Source of the DNA: JAJVHZ01 sp041395385
Lineage (GTDB): Bacteria; Pseudomonadota; Gammaproteobacteria; JAJPIJ01
Direction of reading: 5' to 3'
Assembly: GCA_041395385.1 (NCBI GenBank)
Contig: JAWLAN010000008.1
Location: 124,001 to 188,000, forward strand
Length of the DNA stretch: 64,000 nt
A model generated the notes under the pieces. The model worked only from the letters and a program-made list of their open reading frames with translations, did no database searches and was not told the origin of the DNA. The position numbers and the translations under genes were made by a program. How positions within the stretch are numbered: position 1 is the first letter of the stretch; every line of letters starts with the position of its first letter. Positions 26,361 to 35,103 of this stretch are shown here, piece by piece.

Positions 26361-27086
26361 ATGACACTTTTCCGTATCGCATCCGCCCTGCTGAGCTACC
26401 CCGACGCACCGCTGCGCGCGGCACTTCCCGAGATCCTCGAGGCCATCGAGCGCGCGGACTTCGTCTCGGCCGAAGAGCGCGCCGTCCTAGCCGGCCTCGT
26501 GGACAGGCTGTCCGCTGCCGATCCCGTGTCGGCCGAGGCAGACTACGTGAGCACCTTCGACATGGTGCCAGAGCACAGCCTTCATCTCACCCACCATCTG
26601 ATCGGGGAGGACAGGAATCGCGGCCCGGCGCTGATCGACCTGACCGAATTCTTCAAGGCACACGGTTTCGAGGTGAGGGAAAAGGAATTGCCCGACTACC
26701 TGCCCCTGCTGCTGGAATTCGTTGCATTGCTGGGGGCGGAAGAGGGCCTGCCCTTCCTGGCACGCTGGAACAGGGTGCTGCGCCAGCTGCGCGCCAACCT
26801 GGCCGACGCGAAGAGCCCTTATGCCGAGTTGATCGGTCTGATCGAGACGCGCAGCCGGCCAGCCGGGGCCGATGATGCCGCGGACGCGACGCCAGCCGCG
26901 AAACGGTCACAACCCTGCCTCGACGATGGTGACTTCCATCCGCAGGTGAGCTGGTCGGCGCCCGCCGCCTGCGCGCCCTCCCAGGTACCAATAGGCGTTC
27001 CGATCCGGCTGCATGGGCGGGCGGCGGAGTTTCCCGAATTCCCTTCCCCCGTCACGCAGGACGCGGAAACCCTTGCCCACGACTGA
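26361..27086 (+). CDS. narJ: Nitrate reductase assembly chaperone NarJ
   Basis: A 241-residue TorD/NarJ-type chaperone that binds apo-NarG and helps insert the molybdenum cofactor. The helical core includes YVSTFDMVPEHSLHLTHHLIGED, split by the usual RGPALIDL and LPDYLPLLLEFVA segments. The C-terminal 70 residues are Pro/Ala-rich and not conserved-looking. GGAGG lies just before ATG 26361, ten bases after the narH stop. Confidence 0.93.
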   Translation: MTLFRIASALLSYPDAPLRAALPEILEAIERADFVSAEERAVLAGLVDRLSAADPVSAEADYVSTFDMVPEHSLHLTHHLIGEDRNRGPALIDLTEFFKAHGFEVREKELPDYLPLLLEFVALLGAEEGLPFLARWNRVLRQLRANLADAKSPYAELIGLIETRSRPAGADDAADATPAAKRSQPCLDDGDFHPQVSWSAPAACAPSQVPIGVPIRLHGRAAEFPEFPSPVTQDAETLAHD

Positions 27087-27114
27087 TCAGTGGCCACACG
27101 TATCGGAGATGAAC

Positions 27115-27807
27115 ATGGAATTCATGCACAACTTCATTTTTGGCGTCTACCCGTACATTGCCACCACCGTGTTTCTGCTCGGCAGCTGGATTCGCTTCGA
27201 TCACGAGCAATACACGTGGAAGAGCGATTCGAGCCAGTTGTTGTCCAAGCGCGGCATGCGTTTCGCCAGCAATTTTTTCCACTACGGCATACTCGGCCTG
27301 TTCCTCGGGCATGTCATCGGTCTGCTGACGCCTCATGCGGTTTTCAGGGGCATCGGCATTTCCGACATCACCCACCAGTGGATCGCGATTGTGGCCGGCA
27401 CGGCCTTCGGCGCCGCCTGCCTGCTGGGCGCCATCGCGCTCTGGCTGCGGCGCCTGTTCAACAGGCGCGTACGCGCTGCCTCGCGCTGGATGGACATCAA
27501 CATTCTCGGCTGGCTGACCCTGACGGCGGCCGCCGGGCTGATCACCATACCCACCTCGGTCCATCACGCCGGCAGCGGCGATGCGGCCACCATGGTTCAG
27601 CTCGCCCAATGGGTGCAGAGCATTCTCTACCTGCATCCCGATCCGAGTCTGGTGCTCGACGTAAGCCCGGTTTACAAGTTCCACATGTTCCTCGGCATGT
27701 CGGTGTTCCTGTTCTTTCCATTCACCCGCCTGGTGCACATCTGGAGCGCGCCATTTGGCTATCTCGGCCGCGCCTACCAGATCGTGCGCGCCAGGCGGGC
27801 CCGGTGA
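27115..27807 (+). CDS. narI: Nitrate reductase gamma subunit NarI (cytochrome b)
   Basis: A 230-residue membrane diheme cytochrome b that oxidises quinol and anchors NarGH. Five helices are seen. Heme ligands fall at His56/His66 and His190/His208, with the same spacings as E. coli His56/66 and His187/205. Of two close ATGs (27109 and 27115), the second is preferred because GGAG is correctly spaced before it. It is the last gene of the operon. No moa or narK gene follows. Confidence 0.95.
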   Translation: MEFMHNFIFGVYPYIATTVFLLGSWIRFDHEQYTWKSDSSQLLSKRGMRFASNFFHYGILGLFLGHVIGLLTPHAVFRGIGISDITHQWIAIVAGTAFGAACLLGAIALWLRRLFNRRVRAASRWMDINILGWLTLTAAAGLITIPTSVHHAGSGDAATMVQLAQWVQSILYLHPDPSLVLDVSPVYKFHMFLGMSVFLFFPFTRLVHIWSAPFGYLGRAYQIVRARRAR

Positions 27808-28127
27808 ATCAGCGGGGATAGTCAAGGAACCCGAATTAGTACCAGGAGAAGGCCTGCGCAGTCCTCATGCAAGATTGGTGATGCTCAAGGAGCAGGTGCA
27901 TGGCCCGCGGTGGCTCGCCGGTGAGACGCTGACGGGCTTGCGCGGAACCCTGCGGGCACACATATGCCCCCGAGAGGTGCAACTCCAAGCAGCGCGGGTC
28001 GTCGCGCGCTGATCAAGACCCGCGCCCGGCCACGGCCGTGCTCGACACCGGCAACGCGGGGGCGCGCTCTGCCCGGCGGTTGAACCAAGGACTGGAGAAT
28101 CGCGTCTATAACGAATACGCTCATTGC
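27808..28127. other. Intergenic region after narI
   Basis: About 320 bases. Short ORFs here lack codon bias and recognisable motifs. I see no strong terminator. It presumably holds the 3' end of the nar transcript and the promoter of the DUF4124 gene. Confidence 0.4.
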
Positions 28128-28730
28128 ATGAACCCGGTGCAAGCCATGCCGCGAAAACTCCTGATCGCCGTCCTCGTGACGCTCGGCATGGTGCCCGCGG
28201 CTTTCGGCCAGGCGTACAAGTGCAAGGCCGCCGACGGCTCGGTCACCTACCAGGACACCCCCTGCCGCGCCGGCAGCAGCGAGTCGGTCGTGGACGTGCC
28301 AGAGCCGCACCCGCTGTCGCCCGAAGATGCCGCGGCGATGGAGAAGGCGCGCGAGGACCTGCGCGAGCGGGATCGCGAGCTGGCGGACCGCCTCGAGCGG
28401 GAGCGCCTGGCGCGCCTGCAGCGCGAGGCCGAGGAACAGGCGCGCTACGCCACCTCCACCCCGGCGCCCACGGTGGTCTACCCGGACGAGCTGGGAGGCT
28501 GGCGCGCCGGCGTCTACTTCCCGCCGTATTACGGCGCCCCGACATTTCCGATCCGCCCGGGCCGGCACCCCGGTCGCGGCTGGCCGCCGCCCTTCGATCC
28601 CCACCACGGGCACCGGCCGCCGCCAGGACACGACGGGCGGCCCGATCACGACGGCCACCGGCCCCGTCAGAGCCTTGGTTCCGGCAGTGACGGCAGCCGG
28701 GGAGGCGGATCGCTCGAGATGCGGCGCTGA
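28128..28730 (+). CDS. DUF4124 domain secreted protein
   Basis: A 200-residue protein with a signal peptide (KLLIAVLVTLGMVPAAFGQA). The mature N-terminus is a DUF4124 domain (YKCKAADGSVTYQDTPC, with two cysteines). A charged coiled coil follows (residues about 70-110), then a long Pro/Gly/His-rich tail (many HGHR/PPGH motifs) that may be disordered or bind metal. ATG 28128 or 28146 could be the start; neither has a good Shine-Dalgarno. Function unknown. It stands alone and is convergent with the GlxA-type regulator gene. Confidence 0.75.
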   Translation: MNPVQAMPRKLLIAVLVTLGMVPAAFGQAYKCKAADGSVTYQDTPCRAGSSESVVDVPEPHPLSPEDAAAMEKAREDLRERDRELADRLERERLARLQREAEEQARYATSTPAPTVVYPDELGGWRAGVYFPPYYGAPTFPIRPGRHPGRGWPPPFDPHHGHRPPPGHDGRPDHDGHRPRQSLGSGSDGSRGGGSLEMRR

Positions 28731-28735
28731 CGCAC

Positions 28736-28760
28736 AGCGCCGCGAGCCGCACGCGGCGCT
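28736..28760. terminator. Hairpin between convergent genes
   Basis: A perfect nine-base-pair inverted repeat AGCGCCGCG / CGCGGCGCT with a seven-base loop between two convergent genes. There is no T-run on either side, so this is a weak bidirectional terminator candidate. Confidence 0.4.
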
Positions 28761-28776
28761 CACACTCGTTTGCGGC

Positions 28777-29829
28777 TCAGCCGTTCCCCGGCTCCCGTTC
28801 CGCCAGGCTCAGGGCGCGTCGCATCGCGCCGAAGCGCCGACGGTATTGCGCCGGCGTCAGGCCGACCTTGCGGCGAAACAGCCGCCCGAAAAAGCCCGCA
28901 TCCTCGTAACCCACCTCCTGCGCGATCGCCTCCACGGCCATCTCGCCGCTCTCCAGCATGTGCTTGGACTCCTCGATACGCATCGTATGCACGTAGTCGA
29001 GCGGTGACATGCCGGTGGCCTGTTGAAAGCGGCGCTTGAACGATCGCTCCGGCAGGCCGCTGTATTCGGTCATGGCCGCAACCGGCGCTGGCTGGGCGTA
29101 GTGTTCCGCGATCCAGGCCTGGCAGCGGGCGATGAGCGCATCCTCGCTCTGCCGCCCATAGGCCAGGCTCGCGAACGGCTGCTGACCGATGTCGTGCCAG
29201 TCGATGAGCGAGAGACGCGCCAGCTGCATGGCCTCCTCCACGCCGACGAAGCGTGCGACGACGAACAGCGCGACGTCCAGCCACGAGGTGCCGCCGCCGG
29301 CCATGATCAGGCGTTGACCGTCGCCGGAGGCGACCAGGGCGCGCTGACCCACGACCCGGATCTGCGGATAGCGCCGCCTCATGATGTCGCAGTAGGCCCA
29401 GTGCGTGGTCGCCTCCATCCCGTTGAGCAGGCCCGCCTCCGCCAGCAGCATCGCCCCGGAGCATGCCGTGGTGATCGTCGCGCCGCGCGCGTAGCTCTGC
29501 CGCAGCCACTCGATCTCCGGGCCGAAGCGCCCGGCGAGCGGCTCACCGGGCGGCACGAAGAGCTCCGGAACGCACACCACGTCCGGCGCGGGGCATTCCG
29601 CCAGCGTGCAATCCGGGTGCATCGTGACGCCGTTGGCCGCCTCGAACGGCTCCCTGCCCGATGCCGCCACGAGCGGGCGCATGCGCTCGGGACCCGGCCT
29701 GCCTTCGACGATGTACCCCCAGTCGCGGCCGGCCGACTTGAACAGGTCGTACATGCCGTAAACCGTGGATGCGGTGACCTCGGGGAAGGCGAGGATGGCG
29801 ACGTTGATCGGCTGTTCGGCTGGTGCCAT
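28777..29829 (-). CDS. GlxA-type AraC family transcriptional regulator
   Basis: A 350-residue regulator. Residues 1-200 form a DJ-1/PfpI (GATase1-like) domain including TTACSGAMLLAEAGLL, where the nucleophile-elbow Cys is retained. Residues about 235-335 are an AraC double helix-turn-helix (LPERSFKRRFQQATGMSPLDY, YEDAGFFGRLFRRKVGLTPAQYR). Such proteins respond to small nitrogenous ligands; the best known control carnitine, glycine betaine or arginine catabolism. It is divergently transcribed from the homocysteine methyltransferase gene, 111 bases apart, its likeliest target. Confidence 0.88.
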   Translation of the reverse strand: MAPAEQPINVAILAFPEVTASTVYGMYDLFKSAGRDWGYIVEGRPGPERMRPLVAASGREPFEAANGVTMHPDCTLAECPAPDVVCVPELFVPPGEPLAGRFGPEIEWLRQSYARGATITTACSGAMLLAEAGLLNGMEATTHWAYCDIMRRRYPQIRVVGQRALVASGDGQRLIMAGGGTSWLDVALFVVARFVGVEEAMQLARLSLIDWHDIGQQPFASLAYGRQSEDALIARCQAWIAEHYAQPAPVAAMTEYSGLPERSFKRRFQQATGMSPLDYVHTMRIEESKHMLESGEMAVEAIAQEVGYEDAGFFGRLFRRKVGLTPAQYRRRFGAMRRALSLAEREPGNG

Positions 29830-29940
29830 GGCAGATTCGTCCGGTTTTGCGCCGAATCGGCTTTGGTGCGGGTGCCATTCTCGCACTACCTTTGCGCTCC
29901 GGGGAAACCCCATGACAGCCGATTTCACAGGAGCAAGACC

Positions 29941-30882
29941 ATGACACGCTATCGACACCGATTGCCCCAGCTCGCCGACACGCTGTTCCTCAGCGACGGA
30001 GGGCTGGAGACCACGCTCATCTATCACGAGGGCACCGAGCTTCCCGCCTTCGCCTCCTTCGCCCTGCTCGACAGCGAGCAAGGCACCGCGCAGCTACGGC
30101 GCTATTTCGCGATCTATGCCGACATCGCCCGCCGTCACGGCCTGGGCGCCGTGCTCGAGAGCGCCACCTGGCGCGCAAGCGCCGACTGGGGCGCAAAGCT
30201 GGGCCACGACGCCGCCGCTCTCGCGCGCCTCAACCGCAAGGCCATCGATCTGCTCGTGGAGGTGCGCCGCGAGTTCGAGACCGAGACCACGCCCATCGTC
30301 ATCAGCGGCAATCTGGGACCGCGCGGCGACGGCTACCGCCCCGAGACGCGCATGACCGAGGCGGAGGCCGAACGCTATCACCTGGCGCAGATCCGCACCT
30401 TTGCCGACACCGACGCCGACATGGTGAGCGCGTTCACCCTGAACTACGTCGAAGAGGCCATCGGCGTCGTGCGGGCGGCGCGCGCGACGCGCATGCCGGT
30501 GGCGATCTCCTTCACGCTGGAGACCGACGGCCGCCTGCCGTCCGGGGACGTGCTGGAGACCGCCATCAGGGGCGTCGATGCCGCGACGGACGGCTATGCG
30601 GAATACTTCATGATCAACTGCGCCCATCCCACCCACTTCGAGCACGTGCTGGCGGGCGATGCGGACTGGATCGATCGCATACGCGGCGTGCGCGCAAACG
30701 CCTCATGCAAGAGCCACGCGGAGCTCGACTCGGCCACCGAGCTCGACGTCGGCAACCCGGTGGAGCTCGGCCGGCAGTATCGCTCGCTCAGGCGGCGCCT
30801 TCCCAGGCTGTCGGTCGTGGGCGGCTGCTGCGGCACCGATCACCGCCACGTCGAATCCGTGTGCCTCGCGCTGGCGAGTTGA
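29941..30882 (+). CDS. Homocysteine S-methyltransferase family protein
   Basis: A 313-residue (beta/alpha)8 zinc methyltransferase. Zn ligands are the Cys in MINCAHP and the paired Cys in GGCCGTDH. FLSDGGLETTL is the family N-terminus. Substrate may be homocysteine with S-methylmethionine, betaine or another methyl donor, or a different thiol/selenol; the sequence does not decide. AGGAGC lies well spaced before ATG 29941. A GlxA-type regulator is divergent, which would fit control by a methylated-amine-like ligand. Confidence 0.88.
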   Translation: MTRYRHRLPQLADTLFLSDGGLETTLIYHEGTELPAFASFALLDSEQGTAQLRRYFAIYADIARRHGLGAVLESATWRASADWGAKLGHDAAALARLNRKAIDLLVEVRREFETETTPIVISGNLGPRGDGYRPETRMTEAEAERYHLAQIRTFADTDADMVSAFTLNYVEEAIGVVRAARATRMPVAISFTLETDGRLPSGDVLETAIRGVDAATDGYAEYFMINCAHPTHFEHVLAGDADWIDRIRGVRANASCKSHAELDSATELDVGNPVELGRQYRSLRRRLPRLSVVGGCCGTDHRHVESVCLALAS

Positions 30883-30895
30883 GCGACGGGACAAG

Positions 30896-30921
30896 AGACG
30901 GCGGCCCGCGGGCCGCCGTCT
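30896..30921 (+). terminator. Strong hairpin after the methyltransferase gene
   Basis: A perfect 13-base-pair inverted repeat (arms 30896-30908 and 30909-30921, GC-rich) followed by TTCGGCTTCG. It lies between convergent genes and is a terminator candidate, although the T-run is short. Confidence 0.5.
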
Positions 30922-30944
30922 TCGGCTTCGCGGATGAGCGGGAC

Positions 30945-31184
30945 TCAAACGTCCTGCTTGCAGCTCGACAGGAAGCTGTCGCGCTCGGCGCCGCTCAGGT
31001 TGCGATACGTAGCCTTGTGCTCGCAGATCTTCATGATGTCATCGGCACTCGGAGCCTTGTTGAGTACGCGAACCTCGTCGGGCTGAACCGCATACGGGTT
31101 GTTGACATTGCCCTGCGCCGCCATTGCCATGCTCGAACCCAGAGCCAGCACAGCGGCAATACCCATCGTCGTAGCCTTCTTCAT
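30945..31184 (-). CDS. Small secreted protein with a PsiF-like motif
   Basis: A 79-residue protein with a signal peptide (MGIAAVLALGSSMAMA) and a short mature part ending in CEHKATYRNLSGAERDSFLSSC. The two cysteines with the LSGAERDSF spacing resemble a PsiF repeat, a small periplasmic motif of unknown function. GAGGAGAACGAAG before ATG 31182-31184 supports the start. It sits alone between a hairpin and the palindromic repeat. Confidence 0.7.
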   Translation of the reverse strand: MKKATTMGIAAVLALGSSMAMAAQGNVNNPYAVQPDEVRVLNKAPSADDIMKICEHKATYRNLSGAERDSFLSSCKQDV

Positions 31185-31427
31185 CTTCGTTCTCCTCATC
31201 GGTTCGTTGGTATCGGCGTTCCGCCCGGAGAACCGGGTCGGATTGGCCTGATCGCGCCTGCGGTCGCACCGGCACGAATGCCTGCGCAGCCACGAGGCTT
31301 GCTGAAATAGAGTCGCCGCCGCGCATGAGGTTGCCGCCGCACGCTCGAAGATTTCGCGACTGGCGTTCGCACTTTTCGAACAGCGACGGAACCGGCGGCC
31401 CACGAGCGCCGGGGCCAAGTAGGGGAG

Positions 31428-31605
31428 CGGAAATGCCGATCACGTCCCAGGCGCCGTTCCGGCCGCGGGGCCGGCGCGCCTTGATGTCGAGCGAAGTCGG
31501 GAACGTAGCTCGACATCACGGTAGCTCGCGGGACAGGATGTCCCGCGAGCGGTAGCCGGACCCGCGACCGCAATGGCGCGCACCGACTCGGATTTCCGCT
31601 GCGCT
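31428..31605 (-). repeat. Palindromic intergenic repeat, copy B
   Basis: Inverted copy of the element at 4844-5020. It contains the same 12-bp perfect hairpin (31524-31550, loop GGA) and GATGTCGAGC-type second hairpin, enclosed by the same outer arms. It begins only two bases after the stop codon of the histidine kinase gene (which reads leftward). Relative to that gene it has the same orientation as copy A relative to the patatin gene. Confidence 0.85.
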
Positions 31606-31607
31606 GT

Positions 31608-32936
31608 TTACCCGCGCGCGAGGGGGATACGGATGTTCACGCGCAGACCGCCAAGGGCGGCGCCGTCGTCGAAATCGATGCTCCCTCCGTAGAGCTCGAC
31701 GATGTCGCGGGCGATGGCCAGGCCGAGGCCGTGCCCGGCGGTGGACTCGTCCAGCCGCACGCCGCGCTGTCCGAGGCGCTCACGATCCCCGGCGCTGCAG
31801 CCCGGGCCGTCGTCCTCCACCGTGACCCTCATCGCCTCATTGCATGAGGCGCGCACGGCGACGACGGCCTTCGCCCACTTGCAGGCGTTGTCCATGACGT
31901 TGCCCAGCAGCTCCTGCATGTCCTGCTGATCGAGCGGCACGGGACCGGTGTCCGCGACGTCGACTCTAATCGCGAGCGACTTCCCGGCGTGGATCTTCCC
32001 GAGGACCGACGCCAGCTCGGCGATGTCCTCGGCCGGGCGGAACCGCTGGCCGACGGCGCCGCCGGCAATCTGCGCGCGCCGCATCTCCCGGTCGATGAGC
32101 GTGCGGATCTCCGCCGTGCTGCGGAGCAATTGCTCTCGCGCCGACGGCGCCAGCGACTGCCCGGACTGCTCCGCGGTCTTCACCAGCAGGCTGAGCGGCG
32201 TCTTCAGGCGGTGCGCCAGGTTGCTCACCGCGTGGCGCGACAGCGACACGCGCCGCGCCAGGGATTCGAGCAGGCGGTTGATCTCCCCGGCCAGCGGATC
32301 GATCTCCTCGGCGACGCCGGTGTCCAGACGCTGAATCCGCCCGAGCCGGAGATCCTGCAGGGACAGCCGGATCGCGTTGACCGGCTTCAGCCCCCAGCGC
32401 ACGCCCGCGCGCTGCAGCAGGAGCAGCAGCAGCAAGGCGGCCGCCGAGACGAGCAGGTAGCGGGTCTTGAAGCGCCGCAGGTCCTCCTGCAGGGGTCCGA
32501 GATCCTCGGCCATGGCGATGCTCAGCGCCACGCCCTGCTTCTCGTATCCGCCCACGAGCACCAGCAGCGGCTGCGTGTCGGGTCCGGTCAGGGCGAGCGT
32601 GCGGCGGGTGCCGGGTGCGGCAACCGGCACCTCGATGTCCTGGTCCCACAGCGAGCGGGATCGCAGCACCTCGGCGTTGGTGGCGATGCGGAAGTAGTGA
32701 CCCGAGAACGGCTGCGTGTAGATGAGTGGCACCTGCTGTGCCGGCAGGTCGATGCGCCCCGGGGAGGGAATGCTCAGCGCGGCGAGCAGGCTGTCGCTGT
32801 CGTGCTGCAGGCGTGTCTGGACGTAGCGTTCGATGACGGCGCTGATGGCGGAGGTGACCAGCAGCCACTGCAGGGCGAAGACCGCGGTGACGATGACCGC
32901 CATCCCCAGGGTGAGCCGCCCGCGCAGCGACCTCAC
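31608..32936 (-). CDS. Sensor histidine kinase (PhoQ/QseC-like)
   Basis: A 442-residue inner-membrane kinase: transmembrane helices at residues about 10-35 and 160-178, a periplasmic sensor of about 125 residues between, HAMP, then HisKA with phospho-acceptor His242 (NLAHRLKTPLSLL). ATPase boxes are NVMDNACKWAK, EDDGPG and GHGLGLAI. GTG at 32934-32936 is the start because it overlaps the stop of the response regulator (GTGA). It is the last gene of a cytochrome b-PepSY-regulator-kinase operon. The signal is unknown; divalent cations or redox state are candidates. Confidence 0.9.
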   Translation of the reverse strand: MRSLRGRLTLGMAVIVTAVFALQWLLVTSAISAVIERYVQTRLQHDSDSLLAALSIPSPGRIDLPAQQVPLIYTQPFSGHYFRIATNAEVLRSRSLWDQDIEVPVAAPGTRRTLALTGPDTQPLLVLVGGYEKQGVALSIAMAEDLGPLQEDLRRFKTRYLLVSAAALLLLLLLQRAGVRWGLKPVNAIRLSLQDLRLGRIQRLDTGVAEEIDPLAGEINRLLESLARRVSLSRHAVSNLAHRLKTPLSLLVKTAEQSGQSLAPSAREQLLRSTAEIRTLIDREMRRAQIAGGAVGQRFRPAEDIAELASVLGKIHAGKSLAIRVDVADTGPVPLDQQDMQELLGNVMDNACKWAKAVVAVRASCNEAMRVTVEDDGPGCSAGDRERLGQRGVRLDESTAGHGLGLAIARDIVELYGGSIDFDDGAALGGLRVNIRIPLARG

Positions 32937-33598
32937 GCATCACCCTCGAAGACATAGCCCTGTCCGCGTTGCGTGCGTATGCAGCCTTCGCCGAGCTTGC
33001 GCCGCAACCGGTTGATGTAGACCTCGATGACGTTGCTGTCCTGATCGTTGTCGCGGTCGTAGACGTGCTCGGCCAGCCTGGCCTTGGAGAGAACGCGGCC
33101 GCGATTGATCATGAAGTAGCGCAGCAGGCGGAACTCCAGCCCGGTCAACGCGATCGTGCTTCCGTCGGCGGTCGTCACCGACTGGCGCTCTTCGTCGAGC
33201 GTCAGCCCGCCGTGGCGGATCTGCGCCGGGGATTGCCCCTGCGCCCGCCGCAGTACGGCGTTGATGCGCGCCAGGAGTTCCGCGGCGTGAAACGGCTTGG
33301 CCAGATAGTCGTCGGCACCGGCGCGAAAGCCCGCCACCTTCTCGTGCCAGGCATCGCGCGCCGTCAGCACGATGACCGGGACCACGTTGCCGCGCGCGCG
33401 CCAGTTGCGCAGCACGCTCAGGCCGTCCCGGCCCGGCAGCCCCAGGTCCAGCACCACGCCGTCGTAGGGCTCGGTATCGCCGAGGGCCTCCGCGTCCGCC
33501 CCGTCGCCGGACTCGTCGACGGCGAAGCCGGCCGCGGTCAGCTCCTCGCGCAACTCCGCGCGCAGGGCCTCGTCATCCTCGACCAGCAGCAGTCGCAC
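32933..33598 (-). CDS. OmpR/PhoP-type response regulator
   Basis: A 221-residue regulator: receiver with Asp8/Asp9 and phospho-acceptor Asp51 (GVVLDLGLPG), Lys in YLAKPF, and a C-terminal winged helix (LTGLEFRLLRYFMINRGRVLSK, VIEVYINRLRRKLG). It overlaps the kinase gene by four bases and follows the PepSY gene by 15 bases. Its likeliest partner is the adjacent kinase; its regulon probably includes this operon. Confidence 0.92.
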   Translation of the reverse strand: MRLLLVEDDEALRAELREELTAAGFAVDESGDGADAEALGDTEPYDGVVLDLGLPGRDGLSVLRNWRARGNVVPVIVLTARDAWHEKVAGFRAGADDYLAKPFHAAELLARINAVLRRAQGQSPAQIRHGGLTLDEERQSVTTADGSTIALTGLEFRLLRYFMINRGRVLSKARLAEHVYDRDNDQDSNVIEVYINRLRRKLGEGCIRTQRGQGYVFEGDA

Positions 33599-33613
33599 GC
33601 CTCAACCGTCCTC

Positions 33614-33934
33614 TCAGTCGTCCATCTCCGTGGCCAGCAGGCTGCCATCGCGGGCATCATAGCGCAGCTCGGTCACCCGCCCGGTCGCAGGATCGGCGAT
33701 CTCCAGTTCGTAGACGTAGCGCCCGTCCTCCTCCTCGAGCTCCGCCTCGATGAGATGACCGGGCGCATCCTTGCCCGCCCGCGCGATGATCTCCTCCAGC
33801 GGCAGCACGCTGCCCTCCTTCACCAGGCGCATCGCCCGATCGTGCTCGGGCTCCGAGCGATCCTCGGCCGCCGGCGTGCCGATGGCGAGAGCCGCCAGCA
33901 TCGTCGTCGCCGCGATGGCAATCACCCCTTTCAT
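33614..33934 (-). CDS. PepSY-domain periplasmic protein
   Basis: A 106-residue protein with a signal peptide (VIAIAATTMLAALAIGTPAA) and one PepSY domain (LPLEEIIARA, HLIEAELEEEDGRYVYELEI, ELRYDARDGSLL). Such single-domain proteins often sit beside PhoPQ-like two-component systems and are thought to modulate them or a protease; this is known context, not shown here. It lies between the cytochrome b gene and the regulator in one operon. Confidence 0.88.
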   Translation of the reverse strand: MKGVIAIAATTMLAALAIGTPAAEDRSEPEHDRAMRLVKEGSVLPLEEIIARAGKDAPGHLIEAELEEEDGRYVYELEIADPATGRVTELRYDARDGSLLATEMDD

Positions 33935-33981
33935 GTCGTCCTCCGATATCCGCCCGTTCTCTGCCCGCGCATGGCCTCAGA

Positions 33982-34548
33982 CTACACCCGCTTGCGACCG
34001 TGGAACATCGCGCCGACGAGGTCCTCGCGGTGCAGGAAACTCTCCACGATCACGCCCAGGATGTGGATCGCCACGAATGCAACCATGAGGTTGGCAAAAA
34101 ACTCATGGGCCTCCTCCAGCGTATGTTCGAGAGGCTCGCTGCTGCCCGCCAGCCAGTAGGCCAGGGGGCCGGCGCCCTCCTCGGCGCCGTAGAGCGCCAG
34201 CCCGGTCAACGTCGTCGCCACCAGGGCCAGGATCATCAGTACGATCATCAGGCCGCCGGCGGGGTTGTGGCCGAGATGCCGGGCAGCCCTGCCCGTCACC
34301 ACGTCCAGCGCGTAGCGGCCGGCCTCCATGGGCGAGCGCACGAAACTCGAGAAGCGCGCGTTGGGGGTCCCGAGGAATCCCCACACGATGCGCGCCGCGA
34401 TCAGTCCCAGCACCACGTAGCCGGCGATCACGTGGACGTCTTCCCATTCCTCGGCGCTGAGGTAGGCCACCGTGAAGGCGGCCACCAGCGACCAGTGGAA
34501 GATGCGCACGAAAGGATCCCAGACCATGACCTTGTCAGCGTTGTTCAT
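33982..34548 (-). CDS. Cytochrome b561-type membrane protein
   Basis: A 188-residue four-helix cytochrome b. Candidate heme ligands are the His residues in RIFHWSLV, EDVHVIAGYVV, the TLEEAHEFFANL/VAIHILGV helix pair. The family carries electrons from quinol or to a periplasmic cytochrome/diheme partner. It is the first gene of the PepSY/two-component operon (47-base gap). A DHC (diheme cytochrome c) partner often seen next to such proteins is not present here. Confidence 0.88.
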   Translation of the reverse strand: MNNADKVMVWDPFVRIFHWSLVAAFTVAYLSAEEWEDVHVIAGYVVLGLIAARIVWGFLGTPNARFSSFVRSPMEAGRYALDVVTGRAARHLGHNPAGGLMIVLMILALVATTLTGLALYGAEEGAGPLAYWLAGSSEPLEHTLEEAHEFFANLMVAFVAIHILGVIVESFLHREDLVGAMFHGRKRV

Positions 34549-34751
34549 GTATGCACCACCCCGCTCTCGAATTGGATGTGCGCAGCGTAGGCCGGGATCC
34601 TTAATCCAGGCTGAGCGCCTGGTCCGCGGGCGGCTCGCCCGTGACCGGCGTGCCGATCCGCCGGGAGACGCGCGCCGGGGTGTATGTCGGGGATCGGCGC
34701 GAGCCGGTAAGATCGGGTGCAACCCGGACCAATTCCACTGGAGTCAGACAC

Positions 34752-34964
34752 ATGCCTATCTACGAGTACACCTGCAAGGATTGCGGCAAACAGTTCGAGC
34801 AACTGGTGCGCGCCGACAGCCGGCCGGAGTGCCCGGACTGCCGGGGCGGCAGACTGGAGAAGATGCTGTCGCCGTTCGCCGTGAGCTCGGAGGAACACGA
34901 CAGTGCCGCCATGGAAAGCTGCGGCCGGTGCGGCAATGCGCCGGGCTCCTGCCTGATGAGCTGA
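34752..34964 (+). CDS. FmdB-family zinc ribbon protein
   Basis: A 70-residue protein with MPIYEYTCKDCGKQFE and CPDC forming a CxxC...CxxC zinc ribbon (Cys8, 11, 27, 30), the FmdB/CxxC-CxxC-SSSS family. It also has a second C-terminal pair (CGRCGNAPGSC). Usually linked to transcriptional control of amidases in older literature; its role here is unknown. It stands alone. Confidence 0.85.
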   Translation: MPIYEYTCKDCGKQFEQLVRADSRPECPDCRGGRLEKMLSPFAVSSEEHDSAAMESCGRCGNAPGSCLMS

Positions 34965-34982
34965 GGGCCTCCTCGAGGGCGG

Positions 34983-35026
34983 GCCCGTCGCGTCGCGACG
35001 CCTCCAGGCGCCCGGGCGCGACGGGC
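34983..35026 (+). terminator. GC-rich inverted repeat after fmdB
   Basis: CCCGTCGCG (34984-34992) pairs with CGCGACGGG (35017-35025) around a 24-base loop that can itself pair. No T-run follows closely. Weak terminator candidate. Confidence 0.3.
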
Positions 35027-35103
35027 GGGCGGGTCGAGTTTAACCCCGGCGGGCCTGCGCCCGCGTTCAAGACTGCACGGCATCCAAACGAAAGGAACCC
35101 TGC

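Noticed and set aside
27755..28012. Small ORF after narI
   Set aside because: It overlaps narI, has no ribosome site or motif, and looks like chance reading.
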